Program-made: the position numbers and the translations under genes
Origin: Aquatica leii
Taxonomy: Eukaryota > Arthropoda > Insecta > Coleoptera > Lampyridae
Assembly (NCBI GenBank): GCA_035610365.1
Contig: CM069436.1
Coordinates: 37,021,117-37,085,116 of the forward strand
Reading direction: 5' to 3'
Length of the DNA: 64,000 nucleotides
The notes under the pieces: model-generated
What the model was told of the DNA's origin: nothing
Databases searched by the model: none
Seen by the model: only the letters and a program-made list of their open reading frames with translations
Shown here: positions 1 to 10,649 of the stretch, in pieces
Numbering within the stretch: position 1 is the stretch's first letter
Layout: each line of letters starts with the position of its first letter

Positions 1-371
1 TGGAAGTATACCTTTTCCTTATACAACGATCATGTTCTGAAATGCGAGTAATGACGGAACGACCGGTTTCACCAATGTAGACTAAACCACAAGAACAGAG
101 AATTTGGTATACACCTTGAGATGAAAGTGTAGGAAATTTGTCTTTGGGAGAAGGAAGAATCTGAGAGATTTTGCCTGTCGAGTTGAATATGGGTTTAATA
201 CCATTCTTACGAAGGAGTTTCCCTATTTGATCTGTAACCTTGTGAATGTAGGGTAAAAAGGCCAATTTCGGGTTGGATTCGGGAGTAGAAATGTCCTTAG
301 GTAATCGAGTACGTGGATGTAAACGACGATTAATAACTCTATGAATATCTCGTTTTACATAACAATGAACA
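1..371 (-). pseudogene. Penelope-like element fragment A (GIY-YIG endonuclease region)
   Basis: Read on the minus strand, this encodes the linker and GIY-YIG endonuclease start of a Penelope-like retroelement. It contains 'GVYQI', a Cys-rich turn and 'GLVYIGETGRSV' followed by an Arg/His motif. It is closely related in DNA sequence to 7861-8200, so both belong to one family. The 3' part of the element lies beyond the left window edge. Homology stops abruptly near 368-371, where unrelated GC-richer sequence begins, so the copy is 5' truncated. PLE proteins normally join a reverse transcriptase to this endonuclease; only the endonuclease side is visible here. Confidence 0.8.
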
Positions 372-609
372 ATGAACAAATTGAATATCAATTTTAAAAT
401 GGTGCATGGACTTTACCCCCATCCTCGTATATCCCACCAGCGCCAAAACGACCCCCGCTCTAAAACCGGCACTAAAAAAAGGAAAAAGGATATAAAAGTG
501 GCTGCACCATCTAGGATGGGATCTTTCCGTCGTCGTCCGAGGGGCGTATCTGAAGACACCTCGGACATCCCGAAAACCGTCTGCCGAAACTGAAAACTAA
601 CCGTAAGTT

Positions 610-639
610 AACCAGTAATCCCGTTAACGATCACTGGTT
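610..639. repeat. 30 bp palindrome
   Basis: The left arm AACCAGTAATC mirrors the right arm GATCACTGGTT around a CCGTTAACG centre, with one or two mismatches. It could form a stem of about 10-13 bp. Confidence 0.6.
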
Positions 640-841
640 GTACCTGGAGCATTTGTTTAACCTTATTAAATCCTGACCGGTCATTGCAACGATCAGGAGC
701 TGCGTTTTACCTGTCGCAATAAACAGCAAATCATTTTTACGCAATTTCATTAATTCGTACGTATATTCAGTAATTGTTGGGTTTTGGAGTGTTGTATTTG
801 GTTATCCTTGTTAGTAATTGTCAAACATCTGAAGTTTTTTG

Positions 842-978
842 TTCGTAGAGTACTTTAGTGCTCGCTGTGGATGACTAAAGGGTTATTCACTATTACTGGA
901 TTGTTAAATACTGCACCTTGGTCAACCCGGATCAGTAACCCTTAGACATTTATTCGTAGAGTACCTTAGTGCTTGCCG
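842..978 (+). repeat. Two direct copies of a 26 bp unit, period about 111 bp
   Basis: Copies at 842-867 and 953-978 both begin TTCGTAGAGTAC and continue TTTAGTGCTCGC or CTTAGTGCTTGC. They differ at about three positions. The intervening 85 bp is unique. Confidence 0.7.
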
Positions 979-1010
979 TAAGTATTCAAAATGGTTTTAT
1001 TTATCTCTTG

Positions 1011-4000
1011 AGTTGTACGACACTAACTTTATGTAACTCCGTACCTGTGACATAAACAAATACAACAGAAATCCGTTTTGTTACCAAGTCGTGTTACATA
1101 CCTTATAAATACATATTGAAGTGTATTTCAATCGATTTCATCCAGTTATTTACACCGCAAGTTCAAGGTCTAGCTGCGACCTTGAAAAAATTATAGAAAA
1201 CGCCAATCTAATATTAATTGTCGTTTTATCAACGTAAATTTAATTAAATTTGGTTTTTAATAAATCACCGCATCGACCTGTAAAGTCCAGAAATCGTATT
1301 TTCCTACGTACAAAAAGTACTTACATTGCTTTTAAAAAGAACCTGGGGTCAACGTTCAAACAATTTGACAAGATTGTGTACAAACTTACCTGTTAAATTT
1401 ACCGGTTCCAGTTATCCAGATAAACGCATAGAAAAAGCACCGCTGGCAAACGCATTGGCGTTAATCAATTACCGGAAAACACTGGTATAAAAACCACATT
1501 TTTAATTTGTGTTGTAGCTTAAACCACGATGAGGCAAAGTCGTGTACGACCCATAGAGAGCGCTGGCAGCGCATTCGATAAAACGGATATACCAAGTAGT
1601 CCAGAATTAATTTCAATTTAATTTTCCTGAATTGTTATTTTGTTATTGAGTTATTTATTATATTTACTTAATTTAGAGTTTAATTTTTATTTATTGTGTG
1701 TTATAAAATGTAAAGATACATAATTATTTTATTATACGTCTTAATACTGTTACTAGTAATTTCTCCACTTAGCTACCTAGGGTGTTGTGAACAAAATCAA
1801 CATCACAACGCAGGACCTGTTACAAATTATATAATACAAATGCGTTATTAACACTTATAACGAGCATTCTAAAAATAAAGCTACAGGCCAACTTCTTGTA
1901 CGACGTTCAGTTAAATAATTGGGACATTTTTGATATAGAGAATTAACCTCTCTTTTTGTGTTGTTGTATTACATGATTATTTTCTGTTTTTCGTTTCTTC
2001 ATCAACAGATTGGGTGTAATGCTTTGATAAAACAAGCACAATTGCTATATTTTTTTTTTAAAGACACGACACTAACGTGATGTATCTGGTGAATCCAAAA
2101 AAATGTATTTAAAGTCTACGCATAATTAATAACAAACGGACCTTAGATATTCGGTAATCATAATTTAGCGAGCGATTAACTAGGCCTTGCATGCTGTAGG
2201 TGTTGTTTGTAAAAAATACACGCGATTTGTAAAACCGTCCCGGTCTCAGTGATAGGACCTAAGTGGTTAATTTACAACACAAAATTATTTATTTATTGTA
2301 TTTATAATACAATGTAACTTTTTGTAATACATTTTTAATGAATAAAAAACGGTTTCCAAAATATTGTTAATTCCTAAGCACGAAACATAATCTAATTAAA
2401 TTCCTTTAGTTTATCGTACAAAAATTGCATTGGCTGATATTGCAAAACGGAGTATTATAATTAAAAAATTGGTTTGGAATGAATTTTCTAATTTAACAAA
2501 TAATGTTTGGGAAAAACACTACAATCTTGTGTTACGTCTTTGTTAACAAATATTTAAACAAAAACATTTTTTTAACTACAACTTATGCAACTAATTGTAC
2601 ATTCGCGTATTAGTAATTTGGGTTGCCTTACATTTTTACGTTGAAATAGCAAAATTCTAGAAACATTTTATTTTTTCATCAATAAATAAAAATAAAAGAA
2701 AACTCAACAACTTGAAACAATATTTATTTTAATTTAAGTTTTATCTTTTCAGTAATGTCTGTCACAAACAAAAAGCTTTACTTCAACTTTTTCTTAATTA
2801 TATGTTATAAAATTTGTTTATGTATGTTGTTAACGGTACCTAATCCATTGTTTTTAGGTTTTTAAGTCAACATTAAGACAATATTTGTCAAACAATGCGT
2901 TGATGGTAATAAGTGCAAGCTGATCTAGAACATATTTTTTTCTATAAATTGCTTTTAAAAATTAGAACACAATTAGCAGTTTTAATGTAACAAAAACATT
3001 CAATTCAACATTTTTTAATCAACTTAAAAGATTAAAATTTAATAATATGTTGTATTGTCAATTAAAGTAAAGAATTAATTAAGTCACTAAACTATTCACC
3101 GCTACTTTATAATGGTATGAACAACTTTAAACTTAATGAATGAATAATAATTTCTACTACACCTTAGTAACAATACGTGTTTTCTTGTTATTAAAAATTA
3201 CTAATGCTGTTACTGTACTAATTATCTCATCACGTGAAAGGTCAATAGTATTTAAATTAATTACAGACAGATAACAGAACTTATTTTATGAGTATTGCAC
3301 TAACGGTTTTGGCTGTACATTAACAACACAAATTTCCAAAATTAATTTTCTATTCACAATTAATTAACTATTATAATTGCTAATTACATAAATTTTTAAA
3401 GCACGTTCTGTAAATATTTAAATATTTGTAAACTCTATTCTCTAAACATTCACCAAATGAAGTGAAGATGTCTGAAACATTTCTAGAATTATTAATTGTT
3501 TTTAAAACTAGAAAAAATAAAACACAAATAAATTAATGTGTTTGAAAAATAAATTTTTTTCTAATATAAATTTTTTTTAATTTTAAAATACAAGATAATA
3601 TATGTGAATGTAATCTAAATAATACTAGTTTATTTTAATGTTTTCTTATTACGTTGTGTATAAATTAATTTAAAACGTTTAGCATGCGTGTGTTATGTAT
3701 GCGTAAAAAGTGTTAAATTAATAAAATAAAAAATATGTAGTACAAGAAATATACTTTAATAAAAAGTTAAAAAAAACACATTACATTTTAAAATAAATGA
3801 TTTGTTTTTTAAGATTCTTGGATTGCATTGAGTGGTTAACAGATAATAAACCTATTAGTATTTTAAAACTTTAAATTATTACTTTTAAACATTATTAGTA
3901 GTCAAGACTGCTTTTTTGTAACAAGTTCAAAATTACGTTATCAACATAAAAGCAAAAAATGATCAAAGGAAAATAAAAGCCTTACAACGTAAAACTCGAT

Positions 4001-5440
4001 TACGCTTTTGGCACATAAACTTATTGCAAAAACCATTTGGTAAACTAGAACCGGAATTCTATTGTGTTTGATACAAAATCGAATTACAAGTATAATTATT
4101 AAACATTTAATTAAATTAATAAATTTACTGATTGTTAAGTAATTTTAACAAGCTTCACATATTTACTTGTATGATGATTTTATGATATTACTCAGTTACA
4201 TTGTTGGTAATGTAAATTTTACAATTTTGAATTTGATTTTAAAAGATGGTACTATTATAATTATTTCATATAAATAAAATAAAAATATAAAATTTATATT
4301 AGAATAAACTTAGTTGTGTTGTAATTTAAACATATATGTAAATAAGCTAGGTTATACAAATTTAACTTTTTTTATAATTAACTTGTCAATTTTAGGTTTA
4401 TAAGTAACAATAGCATTAATTAAAATTATACTTAAAATTTTAAAAATGTTAATTTTATAATATAATCCGTTGGTAACACAGTAATAAACTTCTTAGTTTG
4501 TAAAACATTAATTAATTTGTAATATCTGATAAATTTAGTAGCTTCTAATCAAAATTATAACAAAAAAGTCTATAACTGTAAATAAGCTATAACGACGGTA
4601 AACGTACTTCAAAATAGTTTTGACGCACTGTGTTTAAATTATATTAGTTTTAAGAGTAAACTGTGAACACTTGCATATAATATACAATCAGTGACAAAAA
4701 TAATAACCTTCTGTAAGGCAGCCAACAATGTATAAATTAAGGTGGTATGTTACCTTATTTCAGCAATTTAAAAAAGTAATCGATATGAATAACAATAACA
4801 TTTTGGGTAATATTTAGTGTATGGGTGTAATATAATAATGATTTACCAATACTAATAATAATTAAAAATCTTGTTTTACTTGACGGTTACAATTTTCGAT
4901 AAGTATAAGCGAAATTTTAACTACATAATCTGGGATTTTTAACTACACATAAAAATTCACTTGTTTCAGGGTTCAATAAAATCTTAACTTGATTCCTGCA
5001 TTCTAAATTTAGTTTTTTTATTTAACATTATTTAAATCAAAACAAAATCTAAAAAACGCTGTATAACTTTTCTCTATATAAAATGTAAAGATTTAATTTT
5101 TTAATGATTTGCTCTAAATTATTGTGAATACATTTATATAATTAAAAACTGATAAGATTGAAAGATAATAGTGAATTTGTAACAAATAGTTTAATAATAA
5201 GTTTATAATTACACAGATAAACCCGGGCAAACTTATACATACCTGTGTTACTAAAATAAAAAATTTTATAGGGGTATTGTTGTGGATGTCCTTTATCAAA
5301 TAACCCAATACATATTGTTACTGGAGTTCTGTTTTATATACTCTTCAATTAGCAGTAGTAATGACAGTCAACCGATTCCAAAAACTAATATCCTTGTTGT
5401 ATATTACCAATTTAACGAAGACTTGCAAAACAAATTGGAT
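1011..5440. other. AT-rich intronic sequence with no recognisable gene
   Basis: Long A/T runs and short random frames only. I see no transposase, reverse-transcriptase or exon-like signal on either strand. It probably belongs to the intron upstream of the exon at 37492. Confidence 0.5.
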
Positions 5441-5446
5441 AAAATT

Positions 5447-5489
5447 CATTTGTCAGATATGGTTCAGAACGAACCATATCCGACAAATG
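5447..5489. repeat. 19 bp inverted repeat with 5 nt loop
   Basis: Arms 5447-5465 and 5471-5489 are complementary except for one mismatch. The left arm starts CATTTGTCAG and the loop is AGAAC. It lies at the end of a 71-codon frame (5282-5497) that I do not recognise. Confidence 0.8.
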
Positions 5490-5929
5490 TGCTGTAAAGT
5501 GTATACTTTTTAATTTAACTAAATTTAATTTAACAATTATAGATTCACTGCTTGTGCAATCCTTGTTTTACATTACGTGATTGACAGATATTGTTTTAAA
5601 CTATCTTTTGTTGCACTTCCGTTCTTCCGTTCTTCTTGCAAAAAACGTCTATATGTTAAATTTTAACTGTGGATTCTGCTTTGGTAGTTATACTATAACG
5701 TTTTGCTTTTTGTCGTCATTTGTCATCATGCAATAGTATTATTATAAGTCTATATTTTAAATTAGTGTAGATTTCAAAGATAAAAAATATTGGTCTGCAA
5801 ATATTACTTCCTTAAATTCTGTTACAAATCCGACTACGATAATCGATAAATATTTGCTGTCATTGAAGCAAGATGATGTTTTCAAAGTTTTCCGATTTAA
5901 TCTCTAAAAAATTAGGTTGCACTTATGTT

Positions 5930-6122
5930 GTTTATCTCTATTTGTTTCCTGTTTTCGATAATTATCAATGTTGCCGATTTTTTTAAAACTTCTAAGATTT
6001 ATAATAGACAGTAAAGGTTAACGCCGAATCCAGATAAAGTTTCTGCGATTGTGATTTTTTTAACACCTCGTACTACCACTAAAGTTAAATTTGTTATTAG
6101 TTTGATTACTTATTGTCGACGT
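5930..6122 (+). pseudogene. Gypsy-type reverse transcriptase remnant
   Basis: Translation of the + strand shows 'IIDSKGLTPNPDKVSAI' followed by a threonine-rich segment and a degenerate 'LITYCRRL'. This is the motif joining the Ty3/Gypsy reverse transcriptase to RNase H (G-x-x-PNPDKV-x-AI, then the lattice around 'Y-Y-R-R-F'). The frame stops exactly at a TTAA (6123-6126) where a piggyBac terminus begins. The Gypsy integrase continuation lies at 8648-9110. Upstream catalytic YxDD sequence is not recognisable, so this is a decayed copy. Confidence 0.65.
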
Positions 6123-6126
6123 TTAA

Positions 6127-7680
6127 CCTTTCATGCCCGACATGGGATACAATTGTATCACAAAAAGTTGTTTTTTTCCGTAATTTTGTTAATAAATTTG
6201 TGTTATGTAAAAATTTTTTTTATTGTTTCTTATATTGTTTACCGTCCAACCGTCAACTAATTATTCTTTTAAATTTATTACTAAATCAAAAACAAAATTA
6301 AATAAGTGCTTGGGTTACAACTGTATCCCACCCCGCACTACACGTAACTCCGCACTATATTTTATTGATTGTTCAAGAAACTTGCTTAGTATGCGTGCGC
6401 ATAGTGCCCATGGAGATGGAAGAACTAGAATCTGTTTCCATTATGGTTCTTCAGCACCAACTAACATACGAATTGCTTCCATAATTCTTTTTGACAAGTG
6501 TTTGCTGTTTAGTCTTTTAGCGGCATTGGGCATTATAAGTTCACGTCCTAGTTATAGTAAAAAGCTTCTTTTTTGTTGGTTATTTAGTTCTAGATTTTTG
6601 ATTTTCCAAATAACATAAGCATTTAGAACTGCAATATTTAAAATGTTTTGATATATAACATAATGCCATCGTTGTGTTCTTTTTTTTTTCACTGAATATT
6701 TATTTAACATCTTATCCATGGTATCAACTGCATCTTTAGTTTTGTTATAATGTTCTATCATGTCTGGCTTAAAATCATTGTTTTCATTTCCTATTTTGTC
6801 GTTACGATGTTCTGTACTTAAGACAATCACTGATTTGCCTTTTTTAGGTACATATGAAGTCAACGATAAATTATTCAAAAAAACAAAAATAGAAGATTTT
6901 TCTGGTTTACTCTTGTTGGGTAACAGTGCTGGCGGAATCTTTCTTTTGACAGAATGTGCCACATAATGTAAGGCCACGATTAGTCAGTTCAATGACCAAT
7001 AAAATACTGGTAAAATAATTATCAGTTGTAACACCGTAACCTCGACCAAGACAAGAAACCAAATTAAGTATCACACTCTTTTCCTGTTCTTTTCAGGTTT
7101 ATTATTTGTTTTTCCTACATAAACTTGTAAATTCATTGCATACGTAGTTTCAAAATCAACAAGTGCCTACCTATATGCCATATTTGGCTGGTTTCAATTT
7201 CACATAAATCTTAAATGAACTCTTGCCTCTAAATGCAACAAATTGTTCATCTACTGTAAGATGTAGATTAGGATTGTAACTCTTTTTACAATTACTCACA
7301 AACAACTGTAAAACGTCTCAAATTGCCGCAAGTTTATCGATTCTTCGGCGTTCTTTTCTAATTGTTATCATACCTCATATACGAAATAAGTTGCTGAATT
7401 CTGTCACGAGACATAGCGGCACAAAATATCGGTCGAGAATACAGAGTTTTTGGTCCAAAAGAACTTTAATGGTTTTCTTTTTGCTTTTAAAGCCCCCATT
7501 GTAAGTAGAACTCTTATTACAATATAAACTTCTTCTCTATTTGTTGAAATTTAGGTCTTTCGATTGTTAGGATTTTTGGACTTATATTCGTTGTAAAAAT
7601 ATTCAACTTTTTGGTTAGTCTATTTTACTACAATGTCTACAATCTCATCACACACAAACAACTTGAAACAGTCTACTATA
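6127..7680 (-). mobile_element. piggyBac element 1, inserted in the Gypsy remnant
   Basis: The left end begins CCTTTCATGCCCGACATGG immediately after TTAA (6123-6126), the piggyBac target. The minus-strand body encodes a piggyBac transposase. The right side is cut near 7680, where PLE copy B starts, so no right terminal repeat or second TTAA is visible. A near-palindromic motif around GATACAATTGTATC (about 6140-6160) recurs in inverted form near 6315-6333 and may be a subterminal repeat. Confidence 0.7.
6400..7660 (-). pseudogene. piggyBac transposase, broken
   Basis: DDE-type (DDE_Tnp_1_7) transposase in several frames. In order on the minus strand: an N-terminal 'DEIVDIVV-TNQKVEYF' segment (about 7650-7600), 'LTVDEQFVAFRGKSSFKIY' (about 7265-7205), 'GVTTDNYFTSI' with a catalytic-type Asp (about 7030), then 'TKDAVDTMDKMLNKYSVKKK' and 'WHYVIYQNILNIAVLNAYVIW' in the open stretch 6977-6552. 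The VDTMDKM motif carries the last catalytic Asp. Stops and frameshifts interrupt the chain at several places, so it is inactive. It differs in sequence from the other three piggyBac copies in the window, so it is a separate family. Confidence 0.85.
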
Positions 7681-8510
7681 CTAAGATAAGAATGTCTTCT
7701 CGAAACCATGATCGCGATTGAAGTTATTGGGGTGTTTGATGATTTCTATGTTTTCTCGCAATTTCCTGTTGAAAAAGAATGGAGATTTGCCAATCAACGA
7801 AACATTGTCAAAATTTATCTTGTGACCTGTAGTAAAATGATGTTCAGCAACTGTAGACTTAGAAATATACCTTTTTCTTAAACAACGATCATGTTCTGAA
7901 ATGCAAGTAATGACTGAACGACCGGTCTCACCAATGTAGACTAAACCACAATAACAGGGAATTTGGTATACACCTTGAGATGAAAATGTAAAAAATTTGT
8001 CTTTGGGAGAAGGAAGAATCTGAGAGATTTTACCTGTCGAGTTGAATATGGGTTTAATACCCTTCTTACGAAGAAGTTTCTTTATTTGATCTGTAACTTT
8101 GTGAATGTAGGGTAAAAAGGCCAATTTTGGGTTGGATTCGGAAGTAGAAATGTCCTTAGGTAATCGAGTACGTGAATGTAGACGACTCTATAAATATCTC
8201 GCTTACATAACCATTGTTCACTGAGGTTCTAGTAAGATGACGTATTTCCAAATCTAGATTCTCAGGTTGGCAAATAGAAAAGGCACGATGAACCAAAGAT
8301 CCAATAACAGAACGTTTCTGTGCAGGATGATGATGAGACGAAGCATAAAGGTATCTGTCCGTATGGGTGGGTTTGCGATAAACAGAATGGCCCAGAAGTC
8401 CGTTGGGCTTACGAAGCACAAGAACGTCAAGAAATGGAAAAGAACCATTACTTTCGAACTTTCGAATTCCATAGTAAATTTGATATCTAAATGTTGATTG
8501 TTAAGATGAT
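7681..8510 (-). pseudogene. Penelope-like element fragment B (reverse transcriptase end plus GIY-YIG)
   Basis: Minus strand. The segment 8472-8156 encodes the C-terminal reverse-transcriptase region of Penelope-like elements ('HSVYRKPTHTDRYLYASSHH', 'QKRSVIGSLVHRAF'). A second frame, 8124-7681 (147 codons), encodes the linker ('AFLPYIHKVTDQI') and the GIY-YIG endonuclease ('VYQIPCYCGLVYIGETGRS' then 'RISEH'-like and 'AEHHFTTGHKINF'). The two parts are joined by a frameshift near 8150. This is the best-preserved PLE copy here; fragments A and C are related. It lies between the piggyBac N-terminus and the Gypsy integrase, so it contributes to the breakup of the Gypsy remnant. Confidence 0.85.
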
Positions 8511-8647
8511 CAAAAAACTTACTTTGATTACATTTAAACTCTTCCTGGCGAATATCAATAGTTTAAAGTCGAAGCTGATTATTTGTACAAATTTGTACAG
8601 ACTGTATTTTTTTTGGATTCAAACATACTTGATTGAAAATTAGTAGT

Positions 8648-9110
8648 TTTTACTGCCAATAAAGAACAAATCTTGCAACGTTGTCGTGATAACCCAACAG
8701 CAGCGCACTTTGGTGTTACCATAACTTTGATAAGAATTCACAAATTTTATTACGGGCTTAAAATGCGTCACTTTTTTAGCAAATACGTTAGGAATTGTAA
8801 AGTTTGTTCTAGTCAAAAGAGTACAAGTCGTCCAGGTCTGATGGGTAAGAAAAAAATAATTGGTTTCTTTTTCCAACTAGTCAGCATAGATCTTCTAGGA
8901 CCATTGTCTTGATCCAAAAAAAGCAATCAATTTTTTCTTGTTGTGACCGATTTGTTCGCTAAGTTTGTTTTAGTTCAACTTTTGTGTACGGCTACTACAA
9001 AACCTATCATTTAAAAATAACAGTTTTTTTCATTGTTTGGCGTTCTTCAAATTGTTATGTTCTATAATGATTCTTAATTTGTTTGAAAAGAATTTTGCAC
9101 ATTTTTGTAT
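8648..9110 (+). pseudogene. Gypsy-type integrase remnant
   Basis: The open frame 8673-8912 begins with an HHCC zinc-binding domain ('AHFGVT' ... 'RIHKFYYGLKMRHF' ... 'NCKVC') and runs into the integrase core start 'VSIDLLGPLS' with the first catalytic Asp. After a stop at about 8912 the same frame continues with 'FLLVVTDLFAKFVLVQ', and near 9010-9080 with a degraded 'LFGV-QIVMFYND', the region of the second catalytic Asp. The third catalytic Glu region is not recognisable. It is the downstream half of the Gypsy copy whose reverse-transcriptase remnant ends at 6122. Confidence 0.8.
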
Positions 9111-9639
9111 GTTAATTTTATTTTTATTGTTACAATTCTACTCTAGGTTATAAAAAACCGTGTATTGAAAGTTGTTTGTTTGTCTGAACCTTGTTATTTG
9201 TTTTGTTTAGAAAGTTTTTAATTTTTTATCTTCTTTTCTTACGGTATCTCTAGGATTCACTTTATTTTATTTTTTTACTTGGAAAGGAAGTCTCTATGAA
9301 TTTATGTCTCAGAATGTTTGTTGTATGTATGTTTCGAAAAAGTTTTGTTACAATTGTTTTGTATGATTCCGATAACTGTGTAGTTAGTTCTATTGATACA
9401 TTTGTTTTTTCCGACAGTTACTCATTTTTCTTTGTTTTTTTAATTTTGACTGAGTAGCGAGTGTAGCGTATATCTTTTTGAATTGAATACTTTTCAATTA
9501 ATTTAACATTTTTAGATTTACTGCGTGCCCAATCATTGATTTACATTACTCACGCGTCATTGGCAACCATTGTTCTTCTTTTGTTGGTCTTAGAATTAGA
9601 AAAGAATTTATCAAATGACGTATTTTATTGAAAAACATA
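9111..9639. other. AT-rich spacer between Gypsy integrase and piggyBac 2
   Basis: No family-level match is visible. A segment near 9513-9555 resembles 5538-5580 (about 34 of 41 aligned bases by eye), so both may derive from the same repeat, possibly a Gypsy terminal repeat. Confidence 0.35.
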
Positions 9640-10510
9640 ACATCCAAAAAAACCACACAAGTGGGGCTATAGAATGCTGGTCTTATCAGGTATAAGTTAC
9701 GATTTTAAAATTTTTTTCTGGACAAGCAAAAATTGTAATCCTGGTCTAAGAGCTGCAAGTAACGTAATTGTGCGACTGAATAAGTCTTTACTAGACAACG
9801 ATAATTGTAAGCTGTACTATGACAATTACTTTGTTGGTATTCCTCTTATTGCATACTTGAAAGAACGACAGATCCATTCTGTAGCTACAGTCAAGTCCAA
9901 TTGCCTTTAAGATTTTACACATGCTTCTAAAAAAAACAAAGGAGCGCACGTGGCACAACTGTGTAGCAGATCACAGATTATAAAAATGCTTAAGTAAACG
10001 ATATTTAGTAATTTGACAATAAAATGGTACTGCTAATGCTTCATTTTGTAGGTTTAGAGCCATTTTAAATCGGAAAACGTCAGAACGAAAATACTTAGTC
10101 TTGGCATTGTAAAAGTTTATAACAAACACATTAGAGGTGTGGATTTGTTAGATTATCTAATAGGACTAAATCCTATTCATATTTGTAGTAAGCAATGGTA
10201 TCTCAAAATATTTTTTCATATCGTCAATTTGGCAGTATGCAACTATTAGTTACTAATGAGAAGAATTTTTAATAAAGTAAGTGATTTTGACAAGAAATCT
10301 CTGCAATCAAGTCTGTTAAATTGGGTTGTGTAACATAAAGTTTTACTCAAGAGAACAAGGAAGACTTTTCTCAACTGTTCCGGAACTATCTAAAAAATCG
10401 GAAGCACTGGTTTTTTTACAACACGGACAGACAACGTTGCAAACACCTAAATTGCAAAGGAAAAAGTCGCATAATGTGTGAAAAGTTGCAAAGTTCATCT
10501 GTGTTTGTAT
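9640..10510 (+). pseudogene. piggyBac element 2, transposase remnant with C-terminal Cys-rich finger
   Basis: Plus strand. The frame around 9650-9910 reads 'KPHKWGYRMLVLSGISYDF' (partly frameshifted), then 'NVIVRLNKSLL', then 'KLYYDNYFVGIPLIAYLKE' with the second catalytic-type Asp. Near 10100-10250 it continues 'VYNKHIRGVDLLDYLIGL' and 'SKQWYLKIFFHIVNLAVCNY'. Around 10415-10500 a Cys-rich tail 'RQRCKHLNCKGKSRIMCEK' is the RING-like zinc finger usual at the C-terminus of many piggyBac transposases. Stops and frameshifts make it inactive. No TTAA-flanked terminal repeats were found. Confidence 0.8.
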
Positions 10511-10607
10511 GACCAAAATAACAGTTTTTGACATTACCATCTGTAAAAGGTAATGCTATGCTAAGAGATTTTTTTTTATTATCATAACATCTACTGTTTT
10601 TCAATAA

Positions 10608-10639
10608 TATACTTTGTTATTTTCTGAGAACAAAGTATA
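10608..10639. repeat. 11 bp inverted repeat
   Basis: TATACTTTGTT and AACAAAGTATA are separated by 10 nt just downstream of the piggyBac 2 remnant. It might be part of its end. Confidence 0.5.
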
Positions 10640-10649
10640 TAATTAACTT

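Larger units (their letters stand above)
372..1010. repeat. GC-richer repeat patch, probably the end of an unidentified element
   Basis: This stretch is clearly richer in G+C than its surroundings. A 73-codon frame (372-593, +) is very basic and low-complexity and matches no family I recognise; I do not call it a gene. The patch holds a 30 bp palindrome (610-639), an imperfect hairpin around 683-712, and two direct copies of a 26 bp unit about 111 bp apart (842-867, 953-978). Near 550-581 a CTGAAGA ... AAACCGTC arrangement resembles the hammerhead-like motif found at other loci here. A retroelement terminus is likely, but its class is uncertain. Confidence 0.4.

Noticed and set aside
372-593. 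73-codon basic open frame
   Set aside because: Lies in a repeat patch with palindromes, low-complexity basic composition, no recognisable domain and no splice context.
5282-5497. 71-codon open frame ending in a hairpin
   Set aside because: No known motif; length is within chance for this composition.
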